This document shows positions 1 through 9,966 of a stretch of 64,000 nt of DNA, one piece after another (the first letter of the stretch is position 1; the number at the start of each line of letters is the position of its first letter). The position numbers and the translations under genes were made by a program. This stretch comes from Nonlabens ulvanivorans (GTDB lineage Bacteria > Bacteroidota > Bacteroidia > Flavobacteriales > Flavobacteriaceae): positions 372,001-436,000 of the forward strand of contig NZ_BBMK01000002.1 of NCBI RefSeq assembly GCF_000755285.1, given 5' to 3'. The notes beneath the pieces were generated by a model. That model saw nothing but the letters and a program-made list of their open reading frames with translations, was not told the DNA's origin and ran no database searches.

Positions 1-36
1 CATTATTACCTATAGATGTTTCAAAGGTAAAGGTCA
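1..36 (-). promoter_or_regulatory. Possible promoter and start codon of a gene off the left edge
   Basis: On the minus strand a TACCTTTG box (22-29) matches the Bacteroidetes -7 consensus TAnnTTTG. It is followed 18 bases later by an ATG at 3-1, which would open a gene lying outside the window. No protein can be read, so this rests only on the box and the start codon. Confidence 0.3.
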
Positions 37-1250
37 TTAACGTACTAATTTAGTAACTACCTGAGTATCGCTATGCAAAGTTTTGTGAACCGGACATTTA
101 TCTGCTATTTGAAGAACTCGTTGTAGTTGTTTTTCATCTAGGTCTCCTGTAATTTTAATCTCTCTGGTAAAGGTGTCTATTTTTGCACTTGATTCTTCAC
201 AATTCTCACAATCTATCGCATGTTGCTTATCATAATCTACATGACATTCTACATTCTCGATCAACCATTTTTTACGTCTAGCGTACATTTGAATGGTCAT
301 GACCGTACAAGCTGCTAATCCACTGGACAAAAGCTCGTATGGAGTAGGACCAAAGTCATTACCACCTATACTAGTAGGTTCATCTGCTGTAAAATAATGA
401 TTACCTGCTCGCATTTGTGTAGTAAATAAGCTATCATTATTTAGACTAGCCACTACATTGTGTCTTGCTGCTAGTGCGATATCTTCCTTGATGTCAATAT
501 ACCTAGAGGACCATCCTGCAATGACCTCACCTACATATTTAGAATCTTTTTTATCCATTAATAAATGGTCTGCACCATCTAAACTGACAAAACTCTTAGG
601 ATGAACTGCTGCATGATACAACTTCTCTGCGTGCTCAATACCTACAGTTTGATCTTGTGGAGAGTGCATGATCAATATAGGTTTACGTAAGCTTTTAAGT
701 GTTTGTGTCACCTTTTGCTCATTAAGATCTTTAAGTAATTGCTCTTTAATTTTAAACGGTCTGCCACTTAATTGTACGGTAGCCTCTCCATTTTCTACGA
801 TAGCATCAAGTTGATCACCAAATAAATGTCGAACATGTTTAGTATCACTAGGAGCACCTACTGTAGCTACAGCTTTTATAGAGTCTGCTTTTGCAGAGGC
901 ATATATCACCGCAGCACCACCTAGACTATGTCCAACCAGTAGAGAAGGAGCTTTATAATGCTCTTTTAAATAATCAATTGCAGCCAATAAGTCATCAACA
1001 TTTCCTGAGAAATTGGAGTCGGCAAAATCACCGTCACTATCTCCCAATCCTGTAAAATCAAAACGCAATACACCAAATCCAGCACTAGTCATAGCCCGTG
1101 TAATATTCTTAGTGGCACTGAAGTTTTACTACAAGTAAAACAGTGAGCAAAGACGGCATAACTGTGTGGATGCCTGTCTGCAGGTAATTCTAGACGACCG
1201 CTAAGTTCATAACCAGCGGTATTTTTAAAGTTGATTTTCTCAAAGTTCAT
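37..1250 (-). CDS. Bifunctional alpha/beta hydrolase-OsmC family protein (one frameshift)
   Basis: Fusion of an N-terminal serine alpha/beta hydrolase with a C-terminal OsmC-type peroxiredoxin domain, about 404 aa. The hydrolase half shows the nucleophile elbow GHSLGG and a late GADH histidine. The OsmC half carries the two redox cysteines expected for peroxide reduction (in GLAACTVMT and ADKCPVHKTL). The long open frame begins only at 1092, but the N-terminus (MNFEKINFKNTAGYEL, then AHCFTCSK) continues in another frame from an ATG at 1250. The frames join at an A-run at 1124-1127 that needs one more A, giving SKNFSATKNITRAMTSAG. I infer a sequencing deletion rather than a pseudogene. The role is probably detoxification of organic hydroperoxides; the hydrolase substrate is unknown. 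Confidence 0.85.
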
Positions 1251-1424
1251 GCGTTTCTCTATTTATCTCTACAATTTACAACATCACTAAATGATACTAA
1301 CTATGGGCGGGAATTATGCGTAAGGAATCAGGAAATTTTTAATGATTTTATCATTGTGCTTAATTCCTAATATATAGTTCATATTGTAATGCACGATATT
1401 GAGCTTAAAGTGTTTTATTTCATG

Positions 1425-4400
1425 CTATTCCCATAAGTCTATAGTCACTTCTTTCATCTCAACCACAAAAGGATCCCAGTTTTCTGTAAGCCATGTTTGT
1501 GACTCGATAATTCTTTCATTTGCTAATTCTCTAGCTTGATTAAATAATTGTGTTTCTGTAGCAGTTTGTGGACCTTGACGGCTGCTTATGTATTGATTTG
1601 CTAGTCCTACACGATTCATTACAGTTACTTCAGGATTACGAGTAATTCCCTGACGTTTATCTGGTGTACCAAAGTATTTATTCTGCTCAAGTTCAATACC
1701 TTTTATAATAGAATCGGTTCTTTTTGATTTGATCTTTGTATGCTTTTTTGTCCTTATCCTTCATCAACTTAAGGAAGGTTTGAGCTTTCTTTTTGTTTTC
1801 GGCCAGTTGCTCAGTGATTCCAGATACGGTAATCGATAGGGCTTCTAATCTTTTTTGTGCTTCATATTTAGACTTCATGTCTGCCATGCTCAGCTCATCA
1901 ATCCTAGGATCTTCTTTAATAGTAATACTGGTTTCATTTTTGGTATTTCCATATTCTAATACGGCTCTATAAGTTCCTGGTAAAACTTGTACACCACTAG
2001 GTTCTCTTTTTGAAGTATTGATGTTTCTCGATGGTCGATCAGCTCCTTTTTCTCGCATTCTCCAGCTCCAGGTATGAATACCTTTTTCTTTAGGAGTTTT
2101 ACTAGATAACGTGCGTATCAATCGTTCATCATCATAGATTTTTAAATAGATTGAATCTGATTTTACGGTATCGCTTTTTGCTTTTAATTCTTTGTCAAAG
2201 AAATATTTAAATTTAGCACCACTACCACGATTTTCTCCATGGAACATCGCGTCTGCACCAAATCTACTTCCAGTAGGTTGTTGATATCTAGCAAAGTATG
2301 CAGTAGGTGGCTGGTATAGAGCAATAGGTTGTTGAGGTTGCGTTTCGCGAAAGCAACGAAAGGAGCAAGGTCGTCTAAAACCCAAGCCGCACGACCAAAT
2401 GTACCTATCACTAGATCATTCTCGCGCTCTTGAATAGCAAGGTCTTTAACAGAAACGGTAGGGAAACCATTAGTATATTTTACCCAATCATCACCAGCGT
2501 TAATACTTACATACAGACCATCATCAGTACCTAAAACATCAAGTTATTCTCTTCTGGATGTTCGATGATACATAAGGCATAGCTTTCTACATCATCACTA
2601 TCTACAATTCTAGTCCAACTTTTACCATAGTTCGTGGTACGATATGCATAGGCCTCAAAGTTGAATCTACGATAATCATTTGCCACGAGTAGCGCATGAC
2701 CTTTTTTAGTTTTTGAGGCTTTTATTTGAGTAATCCAGCTGCCTTGTGGTAGACCTTTTAAACCTTTTGAAATATCTTCCCAACTATCACCACCATTTTT
2801 TGTGATGTGTACTCGGCCATCGTCTGATCCTGTGTACAGAACATCACGTTCTACAGCACTAGGTTCTATCACTAGTATAGTTGTATGATTCTCTGCTCCG
2901 GTAGCATCCATTGTTAATCCTCCAGATTCTGATTGTTTTTGCTTCTCAGGATCATTAGTTGTTAAGTCTGGAGAAATCACTTTCCACGTCAGTCCTTTAT
3001 CTGTAGATTTATGAACAAACTGACTACCAAAGTATAAGGTAGCACTATCAAATGGGTCCATATTAATGGCTGCGTTCCAGTTAAAACGTAACTGTACATC
3101 AGGAGCTGGATGTGTAGGTCTAACACTATAGTTATTACCGGTTTGCCAGTCATAACGACTTACAAATCCTTGCTGACTCATAGAATAACCGAATCTACTA
3201 TTATCTGGATCTGGTACAACATCAAATCCATCACCAAAGCTGATCTCTTGCCAGTAACTATTTCTGATGCCTTGCGCACGCCATGAGTATGCCGGTCCAC
3301 GCCAACTACCATTATCTTGCATACCACCATAAACGTTATAAGGCACTTCATTATCTACATTAATATGATAGAATTGTGCCACAGGTAGATTCCCTATAAA
3401 TCGCCATGTCTTACCACGATCACGTGTGATGTTTAAACCACCATCATTTCCATCAATCATAAATTTTCCATTAGTAGGGTGGATGTACCAGGCATGGTGA
3501 TCGGGATGGACACCATTATCTGCATTATAAGCAGGCATCAGTTGTTTAAAGCTTTTACCACCATCTTCAGAGACGTTTATGTATGTGAAAACAGAGTAAA
3601 CACGATTCTCGTTTTGTGAATCCACATATATTTCAGAATAATAGAAAGGTCTATTACCTATGTCACTTTTATCATTAATCTTTTTCCACTTAAAACCACC
3701 ATCTGTAGATTTGTACAATGCATTTTTCTTTGCCTCTACTAGTGCATAAACAACATTAGGCTCGCTAGGAGCAATGGCAACACCTATACGACCTAGTTCA
3801 CCTTTAGGTAATCCATCTTCATCGGTTATTTTTTTCCAGTTTTCTCCACCATCATGTGTCATATACAATCCAGATCCTTCACCACCAGATTTAAAAAACC
3901 ATGGATCACGTTTGTGTTCCCACATGGCAGCAATTAATTTGTTAGGATTAGTAGGGTCCATTACTAGATCTGCCGCACCAGACTTATCGTTGGTGTAAAG
4001 AATTTTTTCCCATGTTTTTCCACCATCAGTGGTTTTAAAAACACCACGTTCTGGATGAATTCCCCATGGTGAACCTATCGCAGCGGCATAAACGACATCT
4101 GGATTAGTAGGGTCAATAATGACTCTATGGATGTTACGGGTTTTTTTAAGTCCCATAGATTTCCATGATTTACCACCATCGAGTGACTTGTATATGCCAT
4201 ATCCACCGTTCAAAGAGTTACGTGGATTTCCCTCGCCAGTTCCTACCCATATCACACTAGGATTAGATTGTTGTATGGCTACAGCACCTATAGAAGCAGT
4301 AACTTCATCTTCAAAAATAGGTTCCCAGGTCACGCCACCGTTATGTGAACTCCATAGTCCTCCACTAGCCGTACCAGCATAAATAATATCTGGATTATCG

Positions 4401-4549
4401 TGTACCACATCTATAGACGTTACACGACCAGACATACCGCCAGGACCTATGTTGCGAGGTTCTAGATTTTTAACTAATTCTAAATCAAGTTTTTGAGAAA
4501 ATGCGAAGCTGGAAATCAAGCAAACGCATAATAGTAGAGTTCTTTTCAT
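1425..4549 (-). CDS. Secreted BNR/VPS10-like beta-propeller protein (three frameshifts)
   Basis: About 1040 aa, starting with a signal peptide (MKRTLLLCVCLISSFAFSQ). The first 670 residues hold many BNR/Asp-box motifs of the form S-x-D-G-G-x-x-W, as in sortilin/VPS10-like propellers often annotated as glycosyl hydrolases; no catalytic residues can be assigned. The frame breaks at 2532-2535 (A-run one short), at 2342-2343 inside a CGCTTTCGCGAAAGCG palindrome that has lost one base, and at 1721-1725 (run of five that needs six). Restoring each base joins LMF-LGTDDG, VAFAKA-QPQQPIAL and QIKKKRTDSII into one reading. The C-terminal third has a coiled-coil-like region (DMKSKYEAQKRLEALSITV) and no T9SS tail. 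Likely exported; substrate unknown. Confidence 0.8.
2342..2355. repeat. Iterated palindrome copy P1 (one base missing), in the BNR gene
   Basis: Reads CGTTTCGCGAAAGC. One C is missing from the GCTTTCGCGAAAGC core, and the gene loses frame exactly here. Restoring it gives AFAKA in frame. Confidence 0.7.
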
Positions 4550-4587
4550 GGTAAAAATTATAGAACTCTAAAGATAAGTCATGAAAC

Positions 4588-4603
4588 CGCTTTCGCGAAA
4601 GCG
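4588..4603. repeat. Iterated palindrome copy P2, upstream of the BNR gene
   Basis: Perfect CGCTTTCGCGAAAGCG in the 78-bp gap between the flavin oxidoreductase stop and the BNR start codon, 39 bp upstream of that start. There is no T-tract, so a terminator role is not evident. Confidence 0.9.
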
Positions 4604-4627
4604 TGTTAACAAAGCATTTGGATTCCG

Positions 4628-5692
4628 TTAACTATTTGAAGAAACTATAAATTCAAAAACAGACCGTGCCCTTCTAACGGCACCTTCCATATAACCTGCG
4701 TATTGAGAAGCAGTTTCAGTACCTGAAATAATTAGTTTATTGTTGAAGTACAAATGATTATATACTGAATGGCCATTATTTTGATGAGGTGATAATAAAT
4801 GATGGCTTTGCGCCCGAGTGAATTTTTCTTGAGCCCAACATTGTTCCTCATAAGAAATGAAATCTAGAGCTTCTTTACCTAAAAAGTTCTCTAATTGATT
4901 TAAAATCATTTCTTTGCGCTGGGATGACGATAAATCTGAAAGCGCTGGTTTCATAAATCCAGCAAGTGCAAAACGATTTTCATTATAATTAGTATGATCA
5001 TATAGTTCTGTAAATGGACCTACATTGCTGAAACAAGAACCGGATAGACCTTTCTCTTTCCAGAACGGTTTATGGTAAGAGAGCCCAAATTTTATAGAGT
5101 CTGCCATCCATGTGTGTGTGTTATTTGCAATGTTTACTAAAGAGTCTGGAAGGTTAGGAGTAAACTCAATATTGTTAACTAGCAATCCTGGCGGAATGGT
5201 TGAAACAACCAAATCAGCTTGGTAAGTAGACTGTGAAGTCCTTACATCAATTTGATGAACATTTTCTTCAAGGTTTAATACCGGTTCATTAAGTTTTAAA
5301 TCTATAGAACTTAATATGGAGGAAAGTTTTTTAATGATAGAGTTTGTACCACCAGCCATTCTATAACTAGGTTCTTGATTTTCTGGCAATTGAAATAATT
5401 GTGGTGGCTGGCTAGCCATGGATTGATAACAAGCGTTACCAGTCGCAAATTGTTGATGTATAGGTATCTCTAATTCTTTAAGGAGATTGAGAAGATTGGT
5501 GTTTTGGTTCCATAACCATGCTGGACCTAAATCGATAGGAGTTTCACCTGACGTATTTTTAGTAAGAATGCGTCCTCCTAAACGATTTCTTGCTTCAATT
5601 ACCGTGATTTGATAATTAGAGTTTCTAAGCAAGTAAGCCAGTGTAAGTCCGCATAATCCGGCTCCTAGGATGATGATGTTTTTGTTTTTCAT
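4628..5692 (-). CDS. FAD-dependent flavin amine oxidase family protein
   Basis: 354 aa, starting with a dinucleotide-binding Rossmann motif (IILGAGLCGLTLAYLL) and an acidic residue after strand 2 (VIEARNRLGGRI), as in monoamine oxidase/phytoene-desaturase-type flavoproteins. The C-terminus has the FAD-contact motif ISGTETASQYAGYMEGAV. No signal peptide, so probably cytosolic. It is the third gene of a minus-strand set TetR-SDR-this gene, separated from the SDR by a 62-bp gap holding a nested inverted repeat. It is shorter than many amine oxidases (about 430-450 aa). The substrate cannot be deduced. An oxidoreductase pair under a TetR repressor suggests degradation or detoxification of a small organic inducer. 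Confidence 0.85.
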   Translation of the reverse strand: MKNKNIIILGAGLCGLTLAYLLRNSNYQITVIEARNRLGGRILTKNTSGETPIDLGPAWLWNQNTNLLNLLKELEIPIHQQFATGNACYQSMASQPPQLFQLPENQEPSYRMAGGTNSIIKKLSSILSSIDLKLNEPVLNLEENVHQIDVRTSQSTYQADLVVSTIPPGLLVNNIEFTPNLPDSLVNIANNTHTWMADSIKFGLSYHKPFWKEKGLSGSCFSNVGPFTELYDHTNYNENRFALAGFMKPALSDLSSSQRKEMILNQLENFLGKEALDFISYEEQCWAQEKFTRAQSHHLLSPHQNNGHSVYNHLYFNNKLIISGTETASQYAGYMEGAVRRARSVFEFIVSSNS

Positions 5693-5700
5693 AAAAGATA

Positions 5701-5736
5701 AAGCAAGGTCTTAATAATTGTATTAAAACCTTGCTT
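5701..5736 (-). terminator. Nested inverted repeat between SDR and flavin oxidoreductase
   Basis: Outer arms AAGCAAGGT (5701-5709) and ACCTTGCTT (5728-5736) enclose inner arms TTAATA (5711-5716) and TATTAA (5721-5726) around a 4-base loop. It lies 18 bp after the SDR stop on the transcribed strand and has no long T-tract. It could be an intercistronic terminator/attenuator or an mRNA-stabilising hairpin. Confidence 0.5.
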
Positions 5737-5754
5737 AAATGTATTTAGAATATT

Positions 5755-6499
5755 TTAATTTCTACCAGCTCGTACACCACCATCAGTATCCCAAATCGCT
5801 CCAGTTACCCAAGATGCTTTATCAGACAATAAGAATGTAATCGTATTAGATACGTCTTGTGCGGTACCATTTCTACCTATAGGATGAAAGGCATTGAAAC
5901 CTTCAAGTGCCTTTGCTGCTTCATCAGATCCACCGAAAACGCATCGTACACTGGTGTATGAACGACAGCTGGCGATACTGCATTAACACGTATGTTATGA
6001 TCTGCAAGTTCCATTGCAAGATGCTGTGTTAAAGAATGTAATCCAGCTTTTTGCATAGAATAAGCACTTGAAGGTGTTGCTTTTACGGCTTGCTTTGCCA
6101 CATAGCGCCTATATTAACAATAGATCCACCTTGAGTTTCTTTCATTTTATTTGCAACGGCTTGTGTAATAAAAAAGAATCCACGGTTTAAATCTTGATAA
6201 GAATCATAATCTGCTATAGTATGATCTAAGAATGGTTTAGGTCCAAAGATACCAGAAGCATTTACCAGATAATCTACGTTGTCTAATGTATTTATTGAGT
6301 TTCTAAAGTTCTCTACTTCAGATTTGTTAGTAATGTCTACTTGATGTTTGAATAGGTTAGGAGCATCTGCTACTTTATCTGTATTACGACCTACAATATG
6401 AACCTGAGCTCCTTGTTGTAATAAATCTTGTGCAGTAGCATTTCCTATTCCACTGGTTCCACCTATTATGATGGCTACTTTGTTTTTAAATTCTGACAT
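5755..6499 (-). CDS. Short-chain dehydrogenase/reductase (two frameshifts)
   Basis: About 248 aa, a classical SDR. N-terminal NAD(P) motif [11 protein letters not shown] (TGxxxGIG-like), NASG at the end of beta-4, catalytic Tyr and Lys in AYSMQKAGL, and the post-catalytic [13 protein letters not shown] loop. Frame breaks at 6098-6099 (GG where GGG restores [20 protein letters not shown]) and at 5936-5939 (run of four where five restores [18 protein letters not shown]). After the second fix the frame continues to a stop at 5755 and ends in [12 protein letters not shown], a normal SDR C-terminus. Both breaks look like consensus errors. It follows the TetR gene and has an operator-like palindrome just upstream (6516-6537). 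Confidence 0.85.
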
Positions 6500-6515
6500 A
6501 ATAAAAGTTTAATAA

Positions 6516-6537
6516 AGACAGAACAGTCTGTCTTTTT
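6516..6537. promoter_or_regulatory. TetR operator candidate upstream of the SDR
   Basis: Inverted repeat with arms AAAGACAGA and TCTGTCTTT around a 4-base centre, 17 bp upstream of the SDR start. Its inner 16 bases match the second site at 7144-7159 at 14 of 16 positions. Two matching sites flanking a TetR gene are best explained as sites for that TetR protein. Confidence 0.7.
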
Positions 6538-6554
6538 TAGATTAAAAAAAAGGG

Positions 6555-7115
6555 TTAAATAATTTTGTTACATAATTGTTTTGAAGAAGTGATAGGCCAT
6601 GCATCCTTATGTAAATGACTTTCTGAAACTGCTGCTTCATATAAGAGGTACACTTGTTTTGCCATTATAAAACTTTCTTGAACGTTAATATCTTGAATGT
6701 TGTCAATAATAAGCTGCTCAATAAATCGTATGAAATCTTTTTTTTGGGTTTGAATCTCGGCTAAAATAATCTCGTTATCTCGAGGGATTTCAGCAACGGT
6801 TTTGATACACCAGCAACCGTTAAAATCCTGATCATTAAAAAAGAGTTCCAAAAATTCAAAAAGAGCAAGGACTTTACCTTTACCATGTTCTTTTGAAAAA
6901 CAAAAGGCCTCAATTTGTTTTATAAATGAATTGTTTTTGTGTTGTAGGTAAGCTACACAAATATCTTCTTTAGATTTGAAATGATTATATAAAGTGGCTT
7001 TTGCCACGCCAGAAGTTGAGATAATCTCATTGATACCAGTAAGATTATATCCATTGCGATAGAACAGCTGCGAGGCTGTCTCAATAATGTGATGTTTAAT
7101 TTCTGATCGTTTCAC
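6555..7115 (-). CDS. TetR/AcrR family transcriptional regulator
   Basis: About 186 aa. N-terminal helix-turn-helix typical of TetR (IIETASQLFYRNGYNLTG, then ATLYNHFKSKEDI), followed by a variable ligand-binding domain. A longer frame opens with TTG at 7151, but that codon lies inside an operator palindrome and upstream of a TATATTTG box (7120-7127). I therefore choose GTG at 7115, which reads VKRSEIKHHI, a usual TetR beginning. The start lies four bases after the box, so the mRNA may be leaderless. Gene order TetR-SDR-flavin oxidoreductase and near-identical operators before both TetR and SDR suggest autorepression plus control of the two enzymes. Confidence 0.85.
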   Translation of the reverse strand: MKRSEIKHHIIETASQLFYRNGYNLTGINEIISTSGVAKATLYNHFKSKEDICVAYLQHKNNSFIKQIEAFCFSKEHGKGKVLALFEFLELFFNDQDFNGCWCIKTVAEIPRDNEIILAEIQTQKKDFIRFIEQLIIDNIQDINVQESFIMAKQVYLLYEAAVSESHLHKDAWPITSSKQLCNKII

Positions 7116-7119
7116 GATG

Positions 7120-7127
7120 CAAATATA
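7120..7127 (-). promoter_or_regulatory. TAnnTTTG promoter box of the TetR gene
   Basis: TATATTTG on the minus strand, four bases before the GTG start. A TTG about 20 bp upstream lies in the operator palindrome, so repressor binding would cover the promoter. Confidence 0.6.
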
Positions 7128-7143
7128 GAAAATATTTATAAAA

Positions 7144-7159
7144 ACAGACAAGTCTGTCT
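7144..7159. promoter_or_regulatory. TetR operator candidate upstream of the TetR gene
   Basis: ACAGACAAGTCTGTCT, with half-sites ACAGAC and GTCTGT separated by two bases. It matches the site before the SDR (ACAGAACAGTCTGTCT) at 14 of 16 positions. It overlaps the presumed -33 region of the TetR promoter and touches the end of the preceding RDD gene. Confidence 0.7.
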
Positions 7160-7724
7160 ATTTTTTATTTTCAATCACCTTAGTCTTAGAAAATATATCG
7201 TGAAAACCGTCTTTCATAAAAGCAAAAGAAAGGGCTTCTAAAGGAATAAAACGACAAGCCGTTCTCATTAATAATTCGGTAATACTAGGTTTTTGATCTT
7301 TTTCTGAAACGACAATGGTACCAGTCACAATTTTACCTAGTGTTTTATTCCAAAAGAATTCTTGGATAAAATAATACAGAAATAGTATAACAGAACCTAT
7401 AATACGCTGGTAATTGGACCAATTATACTTAATACTATCAGAGCCGAAATTTGAAAGAATAACATGTATTAAACTAATCAAAACTACAAAACTGAAAAAG
7501 TCAACGATAAAGTTAATAAGCCTTAATCGTATTGATGCTCTGTTTTCAATTACTTTTTCTTTTTTAGCAATTCTGTAATAAGTGTCTCTATCATTAATAT
7601 ATAAATAAATGTCAAGACCTCGCTTTTCTGCAATAAGTTGCGCTTGCTTTATGTCAGCTAATTTGTGAGAATCTTTGTCATCGGTGATGATGTTTAGGAT
7701 TTCTAGGTCAGATAAGGATTCCAT
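7158..7724 (-). CDS. RDD family membrane protein
   Basis: 188 aa. The N-terminal 75 residues are soluble (MESLSDLEILNIITDDKDSH onward). An RDD-like domain with two to three hydrophobic helices follows (LINFIVDFFSFVVLISLIHV; IGSVILFLYYFIQEF), then the typical NKTLGKIVTG motif and a late Arg (MRTACRFIPLEALSF). Its ATG overlaps the stop of the upstream 217-aa gene as TAATG, so the two are translationally coupled. RDD proteins are membrane proteins of mostly unknown function, some linked to ion transport. No specific role can be assigned. Confidence 0.8.
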   Translation of the reverse strand: MESLSDLEILNIITDDKDSHKLADIKQAQLIAEKRGLDIYLYINDRDTYYRIAKKEKVIENRASIRLRLINFIVDFFSFVVLISLIHVILSNFGSDSIKYNWSNYQRIIGSVILFLYYFIQEFFWNKTLGKIVTGTIVVSEKDQKPSITELLMRTACRFIPLEALSFAFMKDGFHDIFSKTKVIENKK

Positions 7725-8377
7725 TAATTAGGTTTATTTGGATTACTATTCGGACTATTTTGAGTTAACATATCTTTCATTAAATCCAATTCTTTTTCCT
7801 CTTCGTCTATGGTAAGTTGATAATCTCTTAGGATGTTTTGTGTCAAAGTATCAGCCTTAGATATTAATTGATTTCGTTTCTGTAATTTTCTTGATAATCG
7901 ACTTATATAAAAGAAACTTATTGCAAGCAATATGATTAAAACAGCTAGAAATTGAATAGTGAAAGTAACTTCTTCTTCAATCATTTTTTTACGAGCATTT
8001 ACAAAAGTGTCAATTGTGAGGTCAAATAGATTTTTACGCTCTGTGAGGTTTGTCTCTAAACTGGCTTGAACTACCTTTGTTTTAAAATCTTTGATTTCAT
8101 CTTTACTTACCTCATCTATAATAAGTGCTTTAGTTTCAGGTGAGTCAAATATAATATCAGGTGCTATAAAAAAAGTCAATCCTGTTACTAACAAAACTAT
8201 TCCTAATAGTAATAACAGTATTCTTTTTATGAAATAGTATGTGGTGCGTAAACCTCTTGTGAATTTAGAACCTATTAAATCAAAATCTAATTGCTCTAAT
8301 TCAACTTTGCGGTGTCTAAGGATTGCTTGTCTTTCGGCTTTTTTAATTATAAATTCGTTGATATTCTGGCTGGTCAT
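7724..8377 (-). CDS. Two-helix membrane protein of unknown function
   Basis: 217 aa, not recognised. Two strong hydrophobic segments (IKRILLLLLGIVLLVTGLTF near residue 55; FLAVLIILLAISFFYISRL near residue 145) bracket a polar region that is probably periplasmic. A charged C-terminal helix (QKRNQLISKADTLTQNILRD) may form a coiled coil. First gene of a two-gene unit with the RDD protein, coupled by a one-base overlap. Confidence 0.65.
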   Translation of the reverse strand: MTSQNINEFIIKKAERQAILRHRKVELEQLDFDLIGSKFTRGLRTTYYFIKRILLLLLGIVLLVTGLTFFIAPDIIFDSPETKALIIDEVSKDEIKDFKTKVVQASLETNLTERKNLFDLTIDTFVNARKKMIEEEVTFTIQFLAVLIILLAISFFYISRLSRKLQKRNQLISKADTLTQNILRDYQLTIDEEEKELDLMKDMLTQNSPNSNPNKPN

Positions 8378-8484
8378 GAATAAAATAATTTAGTGATAAT
8401 TAAACTTGACAAAATTTATTAAAAAATTGTAAGATAATTCGCTAAAATACAACTAATTTATAATTTAAATGATTAGTTAACTAC

Positions 8485-9915
8485 TTAATCTAATGGAGCT
8501 ACATACATCTCTTGACTAAAAGGTTTCAGCTCCATACTGCCACTTAACTCGTCATATTGGATGCTAGATTTATTAAAACTAGGTCTTCCATTTGCCATAA
8601 TGTCTTGAAGACATGCCGCTAGTAGTGGTTCATTTATATCACCTATAACTCCTAGGTTTTCAAAATCCTCACGCAATGCTATATCAGGAGCAAGGCCATT
8701 AAAGTAATCTGTAAATCCAGCGCTGTTGATACTTTTTAATACTAATGGCTGTAATGCATATCTATGAGCAGGATTTGCACCAGATCTACCAAAATCGCTA
8801 CTGTCATATAAGGTAATACTTGCTTGAAATTTACCTGCGGTATCATCACCTACTTGAATAACATCTACATAAGGTTCTAAAGCAGCAATAACTAACTCAC
8901 TAGCACTAGCGCTGCTACCAGTTGTAATGACATGAACTTTAGAAAGTCCTAGAGTATTTAAAGGTGTGCCAGCATTAGTGGTTGTTTTAAAGAAATTAGT
9001 CAAACGATCTGGTTGATTGTTTTCAAAAAATTCTTGTACATCAGGATTCCATTCTTCTGTCGAAAAAACGTCTGTAGTAGGTTGTCCTGCTATAAGGCTT
9101 CCTAAGATGATGGAAGTATTTACAGATCCACCACCATTATATCTTAAATCTAATACCAGATGAGTTACTCCTGCAGATTGTAAAGTCCCAAATGCATCAT
9201 TTAATTCTTCATCAAAATTTGACGTAAAGCTATTATACATTAAGTATCCTATTTTTTGTGAACCTTGATCAATTATGGCAGTTCTGAAAACAGGATTTTC
9301 AGTTATGGATGTTTTATCTAAGGTGATTGTCATTCCATTACTAGTAGCAACACCAGTATTTAAATCTGCTAGACCTATGGTATAAGAATTTTGTCCTAAC
9401 AATACACTAAAGTTATCACGTGTTAATTGAATTCCATCTATTTGATTAAATATCATTCCGCGTGCAACACCTTGTGTACTGGCACTCGAGTTGGGTAGCA
9501 CATAACGCACATAACCCCCCCATACATTAGACGCGCTTCCTGTTTCACCTACCAGACCGAATTCCATACCGTTATTAAGCGTGGTACCAGCAAATAATTG
9601 TTCTAATGCTATATAGTCACTTACAATAACGCTAAACCGGTCTGTGAGTGATCGATCAAAAACTAATGATTCAAAAAAGTCCTCTGGTATATCATAAATA
9701 CTGTGAAACTCTTCTAATTCTGGAACTGTCGCAAAACGATCGTCTGCCAGTTCTGGAACATCTGGTTTATATAAATAAAAAGCATTCATACCTCTGTAAA
9801 CAAAGTTTTTTATAGAAGTGGAAGAAGCAAAATTATCGTCGTTATCCTTAAAACAACTCACGGTAATTAAAACGGTAAGGCATAATAGGATTATATTTTT
9901 ATAAGATTTCATCAT
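8485..9915 (-). CDS. S41 family peptidase, lipoprotein (CtpA/Tsp-like)
   Basis: 476 aa. Lipoprotein signal (LLCLTVLITVSC), so anchored at an envelope membrane. A PDZ-like part lies in the first half (NSSASTQGVARGMIFNQIDG), and the S41 core follows (LVLDLRYNGGG, then the nucleophile region TTGSSASASELVIAALEP and a Lys in VGDDTAGK). The expected catalytic Ser/Lys dyad is visible. Residues NVWGGYVRYVLP are encoded across a run of seven C at 9515-9521; family members as I recall them have a single Gly there, so one Gly may be artefactual. MMKSYKN offers two possible starts. It probably trims envelope proteins or peptides. Confidence 0.85.
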   Translation of the reverse strand: MMKSYKNIILLCLTVLITVSCFKDNDDNFASSTSIKNFVYRGMNAFYLYKPDVPELADDRFATVPELEEFHSIYDIPEDFFESLVFDRSLTDRFSVIVSDYIALEQLFAGTTLNNGMEFGLVGETGSASNVWGGYVRYVLPNSSASTQGVARGMIFNQIDGIQLTRDNFSVLLGQNSYTIGLADLNTGVATSNGMTITLDKTSITENPVFRTAIIDQGSQKIGYLMYNSFTSNFDEELNDAFGTLQSAGVTHLVLDLRYNGGGSVNTSIILGSLIAGQPTTDVFSTEEWNPDVQEFFENNQPDRLTNFFKTTTNAGTPLNTLGLSKVHVITTGSSASASELVIAALEPYVDVIQVGDDTAGKFQASITLYDSSDFGRSGANPAHRYALQPLVLKSINSAGFTDYFNGLAPDIALREDFENLGVIGDINEPLLAACLQDIMANGRPSFNKSSIQYDELSGSMELKPFSQEMYVAPLD

Positions 9916-9966
9916 TATTAGTGCTTATAATTAAGGTTTAAAGGTAATTGTATTCTAGATAATGCT

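Noticed and set aside
3774-4382. Plus-strand frames opposite the BNR gene
   Set aside because: Shadows of the BNR repeats with low-complexity Ser/Pro composition.
6555-7151. TetR gene starting at 7151 with TTG
   Set aside because: The codon is inside the operator and upstream of the promoter box; the GTG at 7115 gives the normal family N-terminus.
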